Shown: positions 46,666 through 54,405 of the stretch, piece by piece
Position numbering within the stretch: the first letter of the stretch is position 1
Layout: each line of letters opens with the position of its first letter
NCBI GenBank assembly: GCA_002426795.1
Contig: DINQ01000008.1
Coordinates: 124,001-188,000, forward strand
Origin: Bacteroidales bacterium UBA5536
Lineage (GTDB): Bacteria > Bacteroidota > Bacteroidia > Bacteroidales > F082
DNA: 64,000 bases
Reading direction: 5' to 3'
Program-made: the position numbers and the translations under genes
Notes under the pieces: model-generated
The model's database searches: none
Seen by the model: the letters and a program-made list of their open reading frames with translations, nothing else
Told to the model about the DNA's origin: nothing

Positions 46666-47040
46666 TTAGAAGGGGAGATCGTCGGCAGCAGAATCTTCAA
46701 ACTCTCCACCTTTTGATTGTGAATCTGGAACGGCATCGTAAGGCATGTCTTCACCTGCAGCCTGACCCATTTTTTCAAATTTCCAAGGTTTTACGTCGGT
46801 ATACCACCTGCCATTGAACTCGCGAGATTCGATGTTGATACTGGCTTTAATTTTCTCGCCAATACCAAAAGAGCGTGCCTCGTCAGCTTTTTCTGCCCAA
46901 CACATCAAGCAAATTTTGCGCGGATATTGATCCTCTGTTTCGATGATGAGTTCTTGTTTTACCCATTGATTTCCGGTTTTTCCTTCTCCGGTCTGACGTT
47001 GGCCAAGCTGTACAACCTTGCCGATTACTTCTAAGCTCAT
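46666..47040 (-). CDS. DUF3127 family protein with an SSB-like acidic tail
   Basis: The 124-residue protein has an OB-like DUF3127 domain (LEVIGKVVQLGQRQTGEGKTGNQWVKQELI, split here between 2 strands, and FNGRWYTDVKPWKFEK). It ends with a disordered acidic tail terminating in DDLPF, nearly the same tip that SSB uses to bind partner proteins. ATG 47040 gives the family N-terminus. It may bind nucleic acid or compete for SSB partners; this is inference. Confidence 0.75.
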   Translation of the reverse strand: MSLEVIGKVVQLGQRQTGEGKTGNQWVKQELIIETEDQYPRKICLMCWAEKADEARSFGIGEKIKASINIESREFNGRWYTDVKPWKFEKMGQAAGEDMPYDAVPDSQSKGGEFEDSAADDLPF

Positions 47041-47180
47041 ATAATAGATTTTTAGTGTTTCGCACTCAAATTGCCTGGAGGCAACAGTACGCAAAGTTAC
47101 AACAAAAATTGCGCGGAAAGAGCTGCAACATTATTCAATTTAAACTGTTATTACAATGATGAATTATAAATACATCTGCA

Positions 47181-47786
47181 ATGAAAAAAAGTATAATAAT
47201 CACGCTAACTATATTAATTATGTCAAACTTAAATGCACAACAATCTCAATATGATACAATTACACTTGGAGCGGGATGCTTTTGGTGCGTTGAAGCCGTT
47301 ATGCAGCAACTGGACGGTGTTGAATCAGTTGTTTCCGGCTACAGTGGAGGAAATATTGCAAACCCAACGTACAGAGAAGTTTCTTCAGGATTAACCGGAC
47401 ACGCAGAAGTTGTGCAGCTTGTTTATAATCCGCAAGTAGTTTCGCTAGCACAAATACTGGAAGTCTTCTTTAAAACACATGATCCAACGACATTAAACCG
47501 ACAAGGCGCCGATGTGGGAACTCAGTATCGATCTGCTATTTTTTATCACAACGAAAAACAAAAACTGGAAGCGGAAAAAGTGAAAAGTTTGCTTGAAAAG
47601 GAAAAGATCTGGAGCGATCCAATTGTGACAGAAATCACTCCGTTCACAAAATTCTACAAGGCCGAAGACTATCACCAAAACTATTTCGATCAAAACCAAA
47701 ACCAGCCTTACTGCCGCTTTGTAATTGTACCTAAACTGGAGAAATTCAATAAGTTATTCAGCGATTTAAAGAAAAGTGAAAAATAA
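47181..47786 (+). CDS. msrA: Peptide-methionine (S)-S-oxide reductase, exported
   Basis: The 201-residue protein has an N-terminal signal-like segment (KKSIIITLTILIMSNLNAQ) and the MsrA core: GAGCFWCVEA with catalytic Cys33, VVSGYSGG, GHAEVVQLVYNP, HDPTTLNRQGADVGTQYRS and FYKAEDYHQNY. It reduces methionine S-sulfoxide in proteins, here probably in the periplasm. It is the last ordinary chromosomal gene before the prophage. Confidence 0.94.
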   Translation: MKKSIIITLTILIMSNLNAQQSQYDTITLGAGCFWCVEAVMQQLDGVESVVSGYSGGNIANPTYREVSSGLTGHAEVVQLVYNPQVVSLAQILEVFFKTHDPTTLNRQGADVGTQYRSAIFYHNEKQKLEAEKVKSLLEKEKIWSDPIVTEITPFTKFYKAEDYHQNYFDQNQNQPYCRFVIVPKLEKFNKLFSDLKKSEK

Positions 47787-47883
47787 TCATATTTTCAAGA
47801 TTTATCCTTAATCATCCATTTAGGTATAACAAGAAGTAATAAAATATAGGTATAGCGTTTATTTAGTAGTCCTTTTGCTTCAT

Positions 47884-48243
47884 TTAATGCTGGTTTTCTA
47901 GCACTTTTTTAAGCCCCTCAACCTCTTTACTAAGATTTTCAACAACATTGACCAGGCGAAATAAAATTTCACTTTCATTTCTACCATAAGCCGGCAACCC
48001 ATCAAGCACGATGGGCGGGCGGCTTTTGCTCTCGGTAAAAACCGGAGGCTCATATTTAGAGATTTCATGCAATTGCACCCCCAACACCTGGCAGAAACGC
48101 AAAATATCAGAATACTTAAAACTGTCATTTTTAAGAGCCGAATAAAAACCAGGTTCCGACCAACCAACCAATTCAATAAATTCCTTTTTCGTAAGCCCCT
48201 TATTTTTAACCGCTTGCATAAGATTTTGTAAATATGCTTTCAT
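47884..48243 (-). CDS. XRE-type helix-turn-helix regulator with coiled-coil tail
   Basis: The 119-residue protein has an HTH (about 8-60: KNKGLTKKEFIELVGWSEPGFYSALK, shown here as two helices around VGWSEP) followed by a Pro-rich linker and a C-terminal coiled coil (ILFRLVNVVENLSKEVEGLK). It is probably a phage regulator. It is transcribed away from the lytic genes, as is the next repressor-like gene, whose tail is also coiled-coil. Confidence 0.75.
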   Translation of the reverse strand: MKAYLQNLMQAVKNKGLTKKEFIELVGWSEPGFYSALKNDSFKYSDILRFCQVLGVQLHEISKYEPPVFTESKSRPPIVLDGLPAYGRNESEILFRLVNVVENLSKEVEGLKKVLENQH

Positions 48244-48442
48244 AATATTTAACTTGGTATTGAATGAATAAATCTCTATGCAATCTACTACGATTTAAGC
48301 GAGTAAACAAAAAATTTTAATAGCCTACATTTAACCATAACTAATTGATTTACAGACTAAGCATTTTTTTAGAAATTATCATAATTTATATAATGCAAAC
48401 AACCATCTAACTAGAACACAATTTTTTGTAAAAAAATAATTC

Positions 48443-48467
48443 AGGGCTTCAAAAAAGCCTTTTTTTG
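48443..48467. terminator. Small hairpin terminator downstream of the second repressor
   Basis: GGCTT and AAGCC form a short stem with Ts on both strands, in the 267-base gap between the two repressor-like genes. Nothing else is recognisable in that gap. Confidence 0.45.
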
Positions 48468-48510
48468 TGCTGTTAAATAGATATTTTTCAAACTTTTATA
48501 CATTGTACTA

Positions 48511-48840
48511 TTATCCAGTAGATATATTTTTCTCTATTTCGGATAGCCTTTTTTCTAGTTTAACAAAATCCTTTTCTAGTTTTTCCAGCCGTTCACTCTC
48601 ATTCATTCGCCGGTACGTTCCACCAGGTTCATTCAACAATTTTGCCTCGGGAGAGACAAAATAATCCACCGAAACGCCAAAATATTCAGCCAGTTTTGCC
48701 AGCATATCTATTTTTATAGGCGTGTTCAGGCTCACATTCTTGTGCAACGTCGGATATTTTATGCCGGCCTCTTCGGCCACTTGTTTCATGTTAACACCCT
48801 TATTTGCAGCTAATTCGTTAAAAACTGTTACCCAATACAT
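48511..48840 (-). CDS. CI-like XRE repressor
   Basis: From ATG 48840 the 109-residue protein carries an XRE HTH (NMKQVAEEAGIKYPTLHKNV, then IKIDMLAKLAEYFGVSVDYFV) and a coiled-coil C-terminus (RLEKLEKDFVKLEKRLSEIE). It is divergent from the early operon with 119 bases between, the classical position of a lysogeny repressor. The upstream part of the frame would cover the early promoter and is excluded. Confidence 0.8.
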   Translation of the reverse strand: MYWVTVFNELAANKGVNMKQVAEEAGIKYPTLHKNVSLNTPIKIDMLAKLAEYFGVSVDYFVSPEAKLLNEPGGTYRRMNESERLEKLEKDFVKLEKRLSEIEKNISTG

Positions 48841-48893
48841 GATATTTTTCTTTAAGTGATTAAATTTTTTTCTACTTTTTTTACTTTTTTCTA

Positions 48894-48923
48894 TTGACAA
48901 TATCATTTTATCTATTATCTTTG
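48894..48923 (+). promoter_or_regulatory. Early rightward phage promoter
   Basis: TTG at 48894-48896 and TATCTTTG at 48916-48923 are separated by 19 bases. The preceding ATTTTATCTATT recurs as CTTTTATCTATT before the 52.1 kb promoter, a candidate repressor site. Confidence 0.65.
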
Positions 48924-48959
48924 TCACACTAAAGTACAACAATAATAAATAAAAGTCAA

Positions 48960-49160
48960 ATGTCGAACATTGAATTTATTTACAACGAAGCCAGCGCAGC
49001 CCGAAAAAAAGCAATCAGAAAAGACATCATGGATAAAGGGCTTTCCAAGTATTCCAACGCTTTCAACTATTGCAACGGCAGGGTAGCAGTGCCAAAGGAG
49101 AAGCAAAAAGCCATTGCAAAAATTTTCAAAAAACACACCGGCGAAACTTTAACCTTTTAG
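48960..49160 (+). CDS. Small basic early phage protein
   Basis: Sixty-six residues, rich in Lys and Ala, with two predicted helices (NEASAARKKAIRKDIMDKG, KEKQKAIAKIFKKHTGE). As the first gene after the divergent promoter it sits where Cro-type proteins are found, and a compact helical DNA-binding fold is plausible. No family recognised. Confidence 0.6.
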   Translation: MSNIEFIYNEASAARKKAIRKDIMDKGLSKYSNAFNYCNGRVAVPKEKQKAIAKIFKKHTGETLTF

Positions 49161-49163
49161 CAT

Positions 49164-49316
49164 ATGCACACACTATTATTCAGGTACAACATAGCCGGAT
49201 GTGAGCATGGCGTAGTCATTGAAAAAGAACTTAAAAGCCCCCGCCAGATACGCAAGGCAGCCCGAGAGATTAAAAGACGCATCACCCAAATAACACAACG
49301 CCATGAACCCCGCTGA
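49164..49316 (+). CDS. Small phage protein (50 residues), unknown
   Basis: The frame starts three bases after the previous stop and encodes 50 residues with a basic helical C-terminus (SPRQIRKAAREIKRRITQI). The next gene starts inside its end. Compact packing supports it as real, but no function can be given. Confidence 0.5.
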   Translation: MHTLLFRYNIAGCEHGVVIEKELKSPRQIRKAAREIKRRITQITQRHEPR

Positions 49317-49443
49317 AATAATCCTAAACATCGTCATTCCTTTCCTTTCGGCCATGGTTGGCGGTTTGGTCGTCGCCATCGCAGCCATGCCAAAATACAA
49401 AGATAGTCCGGGCAATGCTGGGAAGCACCCCGGGACTCGATAG
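49303..49443 (+). CDS. Small phage membrane protein (46 residues)
   Basis: The product has one strongly hydrophobic span (IVIPFLSAMVGGLVVAIAA) near the middle and a charged, Gly-rich C-terminus. It overlaps the previous gene by 14 bases and is followed by a hairpin. Function unknown. Confidence 0.55.
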   Translation: MNPAEIILNIVIPFLSAMVGGLVVAIAAMPKYKDSPGNAGKHPGTR

Positions 49444-49459
49444 CTTTATACGCAAGCTA

Positions 49460-49497
49460 AAAAGGGTGCCGGGAATGTTACAGACCCGGCCCCTTTT
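49460..49497 (+). terminator. Hairpin after the first early genes
   Basis: AAAAGGGTGCCGGG pairs with CCCGGCCCCTTTT around an 11-base loop. The T-run is short, so attenuation rather than full termination is possible. Confidence 0.5.
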
Positions 49498-49574
49498 AAA
49501 TTCTCCAGCAAAAAACCGCTTGCGGCAATGCAGGAGAGGAAAAAAATCCGAGAACAAACTCAACACCCACAGCA

Positions 49575-50033
49575 ATGAAAGACCTTGTTACATTTATCGA
49601 AAAGCCCATCGACGACAAACTTGTCGAAATTGAAACACATGTTAACCTGAAATTAAACAGCAAAATAGACCGTCAAACGGTTTTAATTGCCAACAAAGAA
49701 CACTACAAGGAAAACCAGCACCGCCAGCGCCTTATATTTACCGTTCGCGCCCTCGTAAAACAGCGTTACGAAAATTATCGCCATTCAGTAGGATTCGACA
49801 TGCGAAAAAACAAAGCCTTCGATATGCTATTCAAACAAATCGACTACATCACAGCCGAATGCAGAACCGCCCAGGCAGTCGAAACATTCATAAAAGGCCC
49901 CATGCGTAAAAACCTCGAAATAATTGCGCCACGAAACACAAATTTTCCATCATACACCAAATTCATGGAATGGGTTTACGGAACCAAAAGCACCCCAAAA
50001 ACAGCCGTACAAACCACCCTTTTTTCACTTTAA
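49575..50033 (+). CDS. Phage early protein of unknown function (152 residues)
   Basis: A charged, mostly helical protein (for example KEHYKENQHRQRLIFTVRAL) with no signal or membrane span. It lies 3 bases before the replication initiator, so it may take part in replication or its control. No family recognised. Confidence 0.65.
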   Translation: MKDLVTFIEKPIDDKLVEIETHVNLKLNSKIDRQTVLIANKEHYKENQHRQRLIFTVRALVKQRYENYRHSVGFDMRKNKAFDMLFKQIDYITAECRTAQAVETFIKGPMRKNLEIIAPRNTNFPSYTKFMEWVYGTKSTPKTAVQTTLFSL

Positions 50034-50036
50034 AAA

Positions 50037-51332
50037 ATGGAACCGAATTGCAAAGGTCGGTCGAGTTATACCGACCTTAACTTTTCACAAACCGAGCGCA
50101 ACCGCCGCAAATTCAACGATTTAATGAAAAACGCCAAAAACACAAAAATCATCGTAGTTTTAGACTGGCTTTCGGTGCTTTTCAACATCCCCGAAAATAT
50201 CATTCCAGAGCCAGAAACAGAAAGCGAAAATTTCAGCTTCGAAGCCGGCGAACTTACACTTATTTACACCGGACACGGCCAACAACACTATAAATACATT
50301 TGGCACATTCATTATCAAGGCGAACACCTGGGCCAGTTATTAAGCCACACCCGAAACGAGAAATTTGTACGCAAAGGCACCGTAAAAGTCGAATTTCGCA
50401 ATCATTTGTTTTATTCCTCCCAGCTTTGGCCCTTTTACAACTACCTGGTCAGTGCCCTTTCATTGAGTTATAAAAATATTTCGCGTGTCGACATTGCCAT
50501 CGACGGAATGAACTACCTTTTAAACTTCATGAACCTATATGTAAAACAGGAAGCCGAAAGCAAAGCCGTCGAATTTAAAGGCAAACCGCGTATCAATAGC
50601 AAGGTATTGCACAAGCCCAGCATGTTATATCAAAATTTCATGATAGGCACACCAGGCGCCGGCAAAACCATCACCATCTATAATAAAAGCCTCGATATAG
50701 TCAACACCCGAAAAGAATACATACAAGAATATTGGAAAGCCAACGGCATTTTAAAAAACAGCCTACCCATTCCCAGTCAAAAAGACAAATTAGGCAAAGA
50801 CATAGAGCGCACCTATTTAGAAGGATATGAAAATATTTTTCGCTTCGAAATCAGACTAAAAGGCGACAAGATTAAGGAAATAGAAAATTTCGATTTATCG
50901 TTACTCAAAACACCCGACGGCCTTATCAGTATTGTTAAACTCATGACACGCCAATACTTCGACGCCTTTTTTGTCGACAACCCAAACACCGCCCGATGCA
51001 CCCCTATTGATTTAATTCCTTTCGAAAACTTCAATCTTATTCCCCTCGAAAAAGTAGAACTCAAAGAGCGCGGCGACATCTATAAAACCCGCTTAAGCAT
51101 ACACAAAAACGTAAAACAGCTATATACACAGCACATCACCCCCGACAATGCCAGCGCCCGCGAAATGATCTTATTCGACATCAATTTATACGACCTGCAA
51201 AAATGGTTCAAAAGAAAATACCTGAACGAATGGCAGCCAGCATACAGCAAATTCAACACCGACAAACAATACACCCAGCAAGTCGACGAATTTTTCACCG
51301 ACATACTGGCCGAAATAGAAACAGACGAATAA
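50037..51332 (+). CDS. Rolling-circle replication initiator, Rep_trans family
   Basis: The 431-residue protein has the Rep_trans order: RVDIAIDG at 150-156, GTPGAGKTITIYNKS at 204-218 and FRFEIRLKGD at about 269-277. The middle motif corresponds to the family's glycine-containing strand before the Y(D/N)K element and is not a P-loop. Such proteins nick one strand at the origin through a tyrosine and start rolling-circle synthesis; they occur in plasmids, filamentous phages and FLiP. SSB follows 33 bases later. Confidence 0.82.
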   Translation: MEPNCKGRSSYTDLNFSQTERNRRKFNDLMKNAKNTKIIVVLDWLSVLFNIPENIIPEPETESENFSFEAGELTLIYTGHGQQHYKYIWHIHYQGEHLGQLLSHTRNEKFVRKGTVKVEFRNHLFYSSQLWPFYNYLVSALSLSYKNISRVDIAIDGMNYLLNFMNLYVKQEAESKAVEFKGKPRINSKVLHKPSMLYQNFMIGTPGAGKTITIYNKSLDIVNTRKEYIQEYWKANGILKNSLPIPSQKDKLGKDIERTYLEGYENIFRFEIRLKGDKIKEIENFDLSLLKTPDGLISIVKLMTRQYFDAFFVDNPNTARCTPIDLIPFENFNLIPLEKVELKERGDIYKTRLSIHKNVKQLYTQHITPDNASAREMILFDINLYDLQKWFKRKYLNEWQPAYSKFNTDKQYTQQVDEFFTDILAEIETDE

Positions 51333-51365
51333 ACCCTTATTAATTAACCCTAAACACTTAAAAAA

Positions 51366-51692
51366 ATGATTTTAAAAATGGAAGTAATTGGCTACATTGG
51401 CCAGGATGCAAAAGTAATCGAAACAGCAAAAAACAAGATGATTGTTTTTTCAGTAGCCTACAACGACACGTGGACAGACAACCAGGGCACCAAACACGAA
51501 AACACAACCTGGGTAAACTGCAAGTATTTTAAAAAAGAAGGACAAAGCCTCGAACTTGTAAAATACCTCACAAAAGGCACGCAAGTATTTGTTGAAGGAA
51601 CCCCAGAGGCACGGCCCTATGTAGCCAACAATGAAGCCGCCGCAAGCCTCGAATGTAACGCCCGCACCATCAAACTACTAGGTAGTAAATAG
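51366..51692 (+). CDS. ssb: Phage single-stranded DNA-binding protein
   Basis: The 108-residue OB-fold protein has KMEVIGYIGQDAKVIE, NKMIVFSVAYND and TTWVNCKYF, the SSB pattern. It ends at the OB fold with no acidic DDIPF tail, unlike chromosomal SSB, so it should coat DNA without recruiting host partners through that tip. Together with the Rep it supports a replication cycle with much single-stranded DNA. A terminator follows. Confidence 0.9.
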   Translation: MILKMEVIGYIGQDAKVIETAKNKMIVFSVAYNDTWTDNQGTKHENTTWVNCKYFKKEGQSLELVKYLTKGTQVFVEGTPEARPYVANNEAAASLECNARTIKLLGSK

Positions 51693-51704
51693 TGAATAAT
51701 TGGT

Positions 51705-51740
51705 AAAAAGGAGCCGGAATAAGCCCCGGCCCCTTTTTTT
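51705..51740 (+). terminator. Terminator after the phage ssb gene
   Basis: AAAAGGAGCCGG pairs imperfectly with CCGGCCCCTTTT, followed by seven Ts. Confidence 0.8.
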
Positions 51741-51757
51741 ATTAAAATCTTGCAGCC

Positions 51758-52027
51758 ATGCCAAAAAGCCCCAGCAAATCGAAAAAAGTAAAAATACTCC
51801 GGATAACCACCATCGCGGAAAAATGCCAACGCTGCAAAGGCACCGGCACCATTTACGAAACATTTTACCACAACCAGGTAAAAGAAATCATTTGCCCCAT
51901 ATGTGGCGGAAACAAATACACCGAAAACAGCAGCACCACCGACATAACAACAGAATACAAAACCACCTACAAACGCTTTCGGCGAGTATTAAACCGCCTA
52001 CGTGAGAATAATTTAACTGATTGGTAA
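51758..52027 (+). CDS. Small phage protein with a DnaJ-type zinc finger
   Basis: The 89-residue basic protein has CQRCKGTG and CPICGGN about 20 residues apart, one half of a DnaJ-like cysteine-rich zinc finger, with a Lys-rich N-terminus. It lacks a J domain. It may bind nucleic acid or help fold virion proteins. It lies between the ssb terminator and the second phage promoter. Confidence 0.72.
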   Translation: MPKSPSKSKKVKILRITTIAEKCQRCKGTGTIYETFYHNQVKEIICPICGGNKYTENSSTTDITTEYKTTYKRFRRVLNRLRENNLTDW

Positions 52028-52075
52028 CGCGAATATAAAAACAGTTTTCAATTGTTTTTATATTCAGTTAGCAAT
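52025..52075 (+). repeat. Hairpin A: TAACGC-stem-loop-GTTA element followed by T-run
   Basis: A perfect 13-base stem (52031-52043 with 52053-52065) encloses the loop GTTTTCAAT. It is flanked by TAAC on the left and GTTA on the right, then eight Ts. Hairpin B at 56053-56100 has the same plan and almost the same loop. It may be a terminator, an attC-like site or a replication structure. Confidence 0.6.
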
Positions 52076-52092
52076 TTTTTTTCAAAAAAACA

Positions 52093-52123
52093 TTTACTTT
52101 TATCTATTTTTGATCTACTTTTG
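52093..52123 (+). promoter_or_regulatory. Second rightward phage promoter
   Basis: TACTTTTG at 52116-52123 matches TAnnTTTG; TTTAC near 52093 is a weak -33. It lies 23 bases before the ATG at 52147 and includes CTTTTATCTATT, shared with the early promoter. Confidence 0.55.
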
Positions 52124-52146
52124 TAGAAACCTAAAGAATACACCGC

Positions 52147-52719
52147 ATGAGTAACACGCAAATTTCATTCAGAACCGATCTAAAACCGCGCATCATTGCC
52201 ATGTGCGAAGCCGAAAACATGGGAGTACGCCAGTTTTTCGAAGCATTATTTTTGAGATACGAAGCCGGAAACCTCGAAAATACAGGCGAAAGCAGCGAAA
52301 CAGCCGCCCGCATTCAACAACTCGAAACCCAGCGCGACCAGTTAGCCGACCGCATTCACGAACTCGAAAACCGCACCCCCGAAGTCGTAGAAAAAGAAGT
52401 AATAAAAGAAGTAATAAAAGAGGTGCCAGCCACCGAGCCAGCACCCGCACAACTCAAAAAGGGTGAAATCCTGGTAAAAACCGGCGTTAAAGAATATTTT
52501 GCCCTCGAAATAACACAGGGCGCCGTATTCGAAGAAACCGGCGAAAAAGTCAGCAAGGCCGACGTGCTTTTAAATTTGTTCGTGCAATATTTCGGGCAAG
52601 GCGTAGGCGATTGGCTACCCATCACCAACAAGCACCGGCGCAACTATGCCGAAAAGCTCAATCAGTACAGCCATAAAATCAAAACCGAAACCCCCGCCGA
52701 TGAACCCGCAAATCCTTAA
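52147..52719 (+). CDS. Phage coiled-coil protein with N-terminal RHH-like segment
   Basis: The 190-residue protein starts with an arc/RHH-like segment (ISFRTDLKPRIIAMCEAEN), then a coiled coil (ARIQQLETQRDQLADRIHEL), a charged repeat (EKEVIKEVIKEV) and a compact C-terminal domain. It is first in the second operon and overlaps the next gene by 20 bases. DNA-binding and oligomerisation are plausible; no family recognised. Confidence 0.7.
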   Translation: MSNTQISFRTDLKPRIIAMCEAENMGVRQFFEALFLRYEAGNLENTGESSETAARIQQLETQRDQLADRIHELENRTPEVVEKEVIKEVIKEVPATEPAPAQLKKGEILVKTGVKEYFALEITQGAVFEETGEKVSKADVLLNLFVQYFGQGVGDWLPITNKHRRNYAEKLNQYSHKIKTETPADEPANP

Positions 52720-52978
52720 AATGGCCGTCGGTCTCATTGGCCCCGAAAACATCAAAAACGCCTTAAAGCAGCTTTTAAATTCAGGCATCGCGTTAAAAAA
52801 CGAAGTCGAATTGCAACCAGGCGAAACCGACGCCATTTTAATAGCGTTCGAAGTCAACGGCCAAACCTTTGCCAGCCTGTTCACAGTCGACAGCCAGCCC
52901 GACCCCATTATCTTAAAGCGAGAAATTAAAACCTGGTCAGTCGATCAGATAGCCGAAAATCTTGTAAAAAATATTTAA
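52700..52978 (+). CDS. Small phage protein (92 residues), unknown
   Basis: ATG 52700 lies inside the end of the previous gene; a further upstream start in the same frame would extend the overlap and is rejected. The product has a helix followed by a strand-rich part (VELQPGETDAILIAFEVNGQ). Function unknown. Confidence 0.6.
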   Translation: MNPQILKMAVGLIGPENIKNALKQLLNSGIALKNEVELQPGETDAILIAFEVNGQTFASLFTVDSQPDPIILKREIKTWSVDQIAENLVKNI

Positions 52979-52979
52979 A

Positions 52980-53558
52980 ATGCCATTCCCAACCCCAAAA
53001 ACCGCACCCACCACGCCGCCCATCACCAAGCCGGCGCCGGCAACAGCAGCCCCCGAACCCAAGCAAGGCACATTCGAAGCCATCGTAAAACCCAAAGACC
53101 TGGATAGCTTGCTAAGCGAGTTAAACACCCCAAAGCAAGATTTTACACCCAAAGAACCCGAAGCGCCCACACCAGGATCCGACACACCCGAAGCATTCGC
53201 CGCCGGCTTTTTCGACGACGACGAACCCACCGGCCCCGCCATCGACCCCACTATTGCCCGCCGATCAGGTCGCTACATAGCCAAAACCGTCGACACCGGT
53301 ATCGGATTTTTAGCCGCCACCATATCAAAAACCAAAGGCGACCTCAAAAAATACCAGGCCACCCCCAGCGAATTAAACGACCTCGAAGAAGCATTCGCCG
53401 ACGTAGCCCAAGAATATAACTGGAACATACCGCCCTACATGAACATCATTCTAATCATGATGGTCATTTATTTACCAAAATTCAAAACCGCCTTTTCCGA
53501 TCGCATCGACAATCTAAACGAAAGAGTAGAAAAAATCGAAAAAAATCAAAAATCATGA
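52980..53558 (+). CDS. Phage protein: Pro-rich N-terminus, hydrophobic segment, coiled-coil end
   Basis: The 192-residue protein has a Pro/Ala/Thr-rich disordered N-terminus of about 85 residues, a helical middle, a hydrophobic segment (YMNIILIMMVIYLPKF, about 152-167) and a short C-terminal coiled coil (IDNLNERVEKIEKN). It may be membrane-associated in the virion or assembly complex. The stop overlaps the next ATG (ATGA). Confidence 0.65.
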   Translation: MPFPTPKTAPTTPPITKPAPATAAPEPKQGTFEAIVKPKDLDSLLSELNTPKQDFTPKEPEAPTPGSDTPEAFAAGFFDDDEPTGPAIDPTIARRSGRYIAKTVDTGIGFLAATISKTKGDLKKYQATPSELNDLEEAFADVAQEYNWNIPPYMNIILIMMVIYLPKFKTAFSDRIDNLNERVEKIEKNQKS

Positions 53559-53827
53559 CGCAAGAAAAAATTGAAGAAATATTTCATAAAAGCAAGGAAA
53601 TAATAATTTTAATAAGAGAAAGAGAAAAATTTACGGAACTTATTGAAAATAATGAAATAATAGGATTTAGGATCGGGGTAAAAGGCGATAGTCCTATTAA
53701 ATCTTCAGAATTTATACCAACAGACAGCACTAGAAGCATTCAAGATTTGAAAAATTTAGTCTATTCTGTTTTTCGAGCAAAAATAAACCCACTTATAGAC
53801 GAATTGGAAGAAATAATAAACCCCTAA
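53555..53827 (+). CDS. AT-rich phage accessory protein (90 residues)
   Basis: An acidic, Ile/Glu-rich helical protein of 90 residues. Its DNA is clearly richer in A and T than its neighbours, whose codons favour C in third position, so it looks like a recent insertion (moron). No family recognised. Confidence 0.6.
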   Translation: MTQEKIEEIFHKSKEIIILIREREKFTELIENNEIIGFRIGVKGDSPIKSSEFIPTDSTRSIQDLKNLVYSVFRAKINPLIDELEEIINP

Positions 53828-53839
53828 ACCCAACCCGCC

Positions 53840-54232
53840 ATGATACTCAAACTAGACCTCATTATCTTTATTCTGTTACTCCTATTCGCCGCCTGGAACG
53901 GCCAAACCATAAACTGGAAGCAAGCACGCGGCACCGCCGAAAACCTCAAATGGTCAAAGCAATTTCACCGCACCGGCTTTATTATTCGCCTTATCATGTT
54001 TGTCCCCATACTGTTCAGTATCCCCGCCGCCTGGTTTTGGTACCTGGTATTCGCCTATCCATTATACAACATGATAATAGCCTCATACATGGGCCAACCA
54101 CTTTTCTACATAGGCCGCACGTCAACCATCGACAAATATATCCCCCACTGGCTACACTACAGCGCATACCTGGCAATTTTAGCCGCAGCCATTTATTTCA
54201 GCATTGCAAAAACCCCAAACCCATTTATATAA
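53840..54232 (+). CDS. Phage polytopic membrane protein (4 spans)
   Basis: The 130-residue protein has four hydrophobic segments (about 3-18, 45-64, 65-83, 106-122). It is the only clearly polytopic protein of the phage and precedes a basic peptide and the ATPase. It may be a virion membrane component or a membrane platform for assembly. No family recognised. Confidence 0.68.
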   Translation: MILKLDLIIFILLLLFAAWNGQTINWKQARGTAENLKWSKQFHRTGFIIRLIMFVPILFSIPAAWFWYLVFAYPLYNMIIASYMGQPLFYIGRTSTIDKYIPHWLHYSAYLAILAAAIYFSIAKTPNPFI

Positions 54233-54237
54233 AGGAT

Positions 54238-54405
54238 ATGATTTTACCTTATTTTCCATATGATCTTTCATATTTAGATAAATATTTATATGCCAGATCA
54301 ACATCAACGCCGCAGCAATACGGCATGACATTAAGGCCAAGCAATGTATCAAAACAACGCCGCCAGGCCCGCAAAAACCGAAACAAACAAAGAGCAAAAA
54401 AATGA
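54238..54405 (+). CDS. Small, strongly basic phage protein (55 residues)
   Basis: The C-terminal half is Arg/Lys/Asn/Gln-rich (QRRQARKNRNKQRAKK) and follows a Tyr-rich N-terminus. Such peptides neutralise packaged DNA in small phages. It lies 5 bases after the 4-span protein and overlaps the ATPase start (ATGA). Confidence 0.6.
   Translation: MILPYFPYDLSYLDKYLYARSTSTPQQYGMTLRPSNVSKQRRQARKNRNKQRAKK

Noticed and set aside
48244..48510. Small gene or CRISPR-like repeats in the gap between the two phage repressors
   Set aside because: The stretch is AT-rich with one weak hairpin; no repeated units with regular spacing and no open frame with a plausible start were found.
50646..50690. P-loop-like GTPGAGKT in the replication initiator, suggesting a helicase or ATPase domain
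   Set aside because: There is no Walker B, and the segment runs straight into TIYNKS, the position of a conserved glycine-containing strand before the Y(D/N)K motif in Rep_trans proteins. It is a look-alike.
52193..52450. Leftward Leu/Arg-rich frames opposite the coiled-coil phage gene
   Set aside because: The low-complexity composition is the antisense image of Glu/Lys/Val-rich and C-rich coding sequence. The plus-strand gene has promoter and overlap support.
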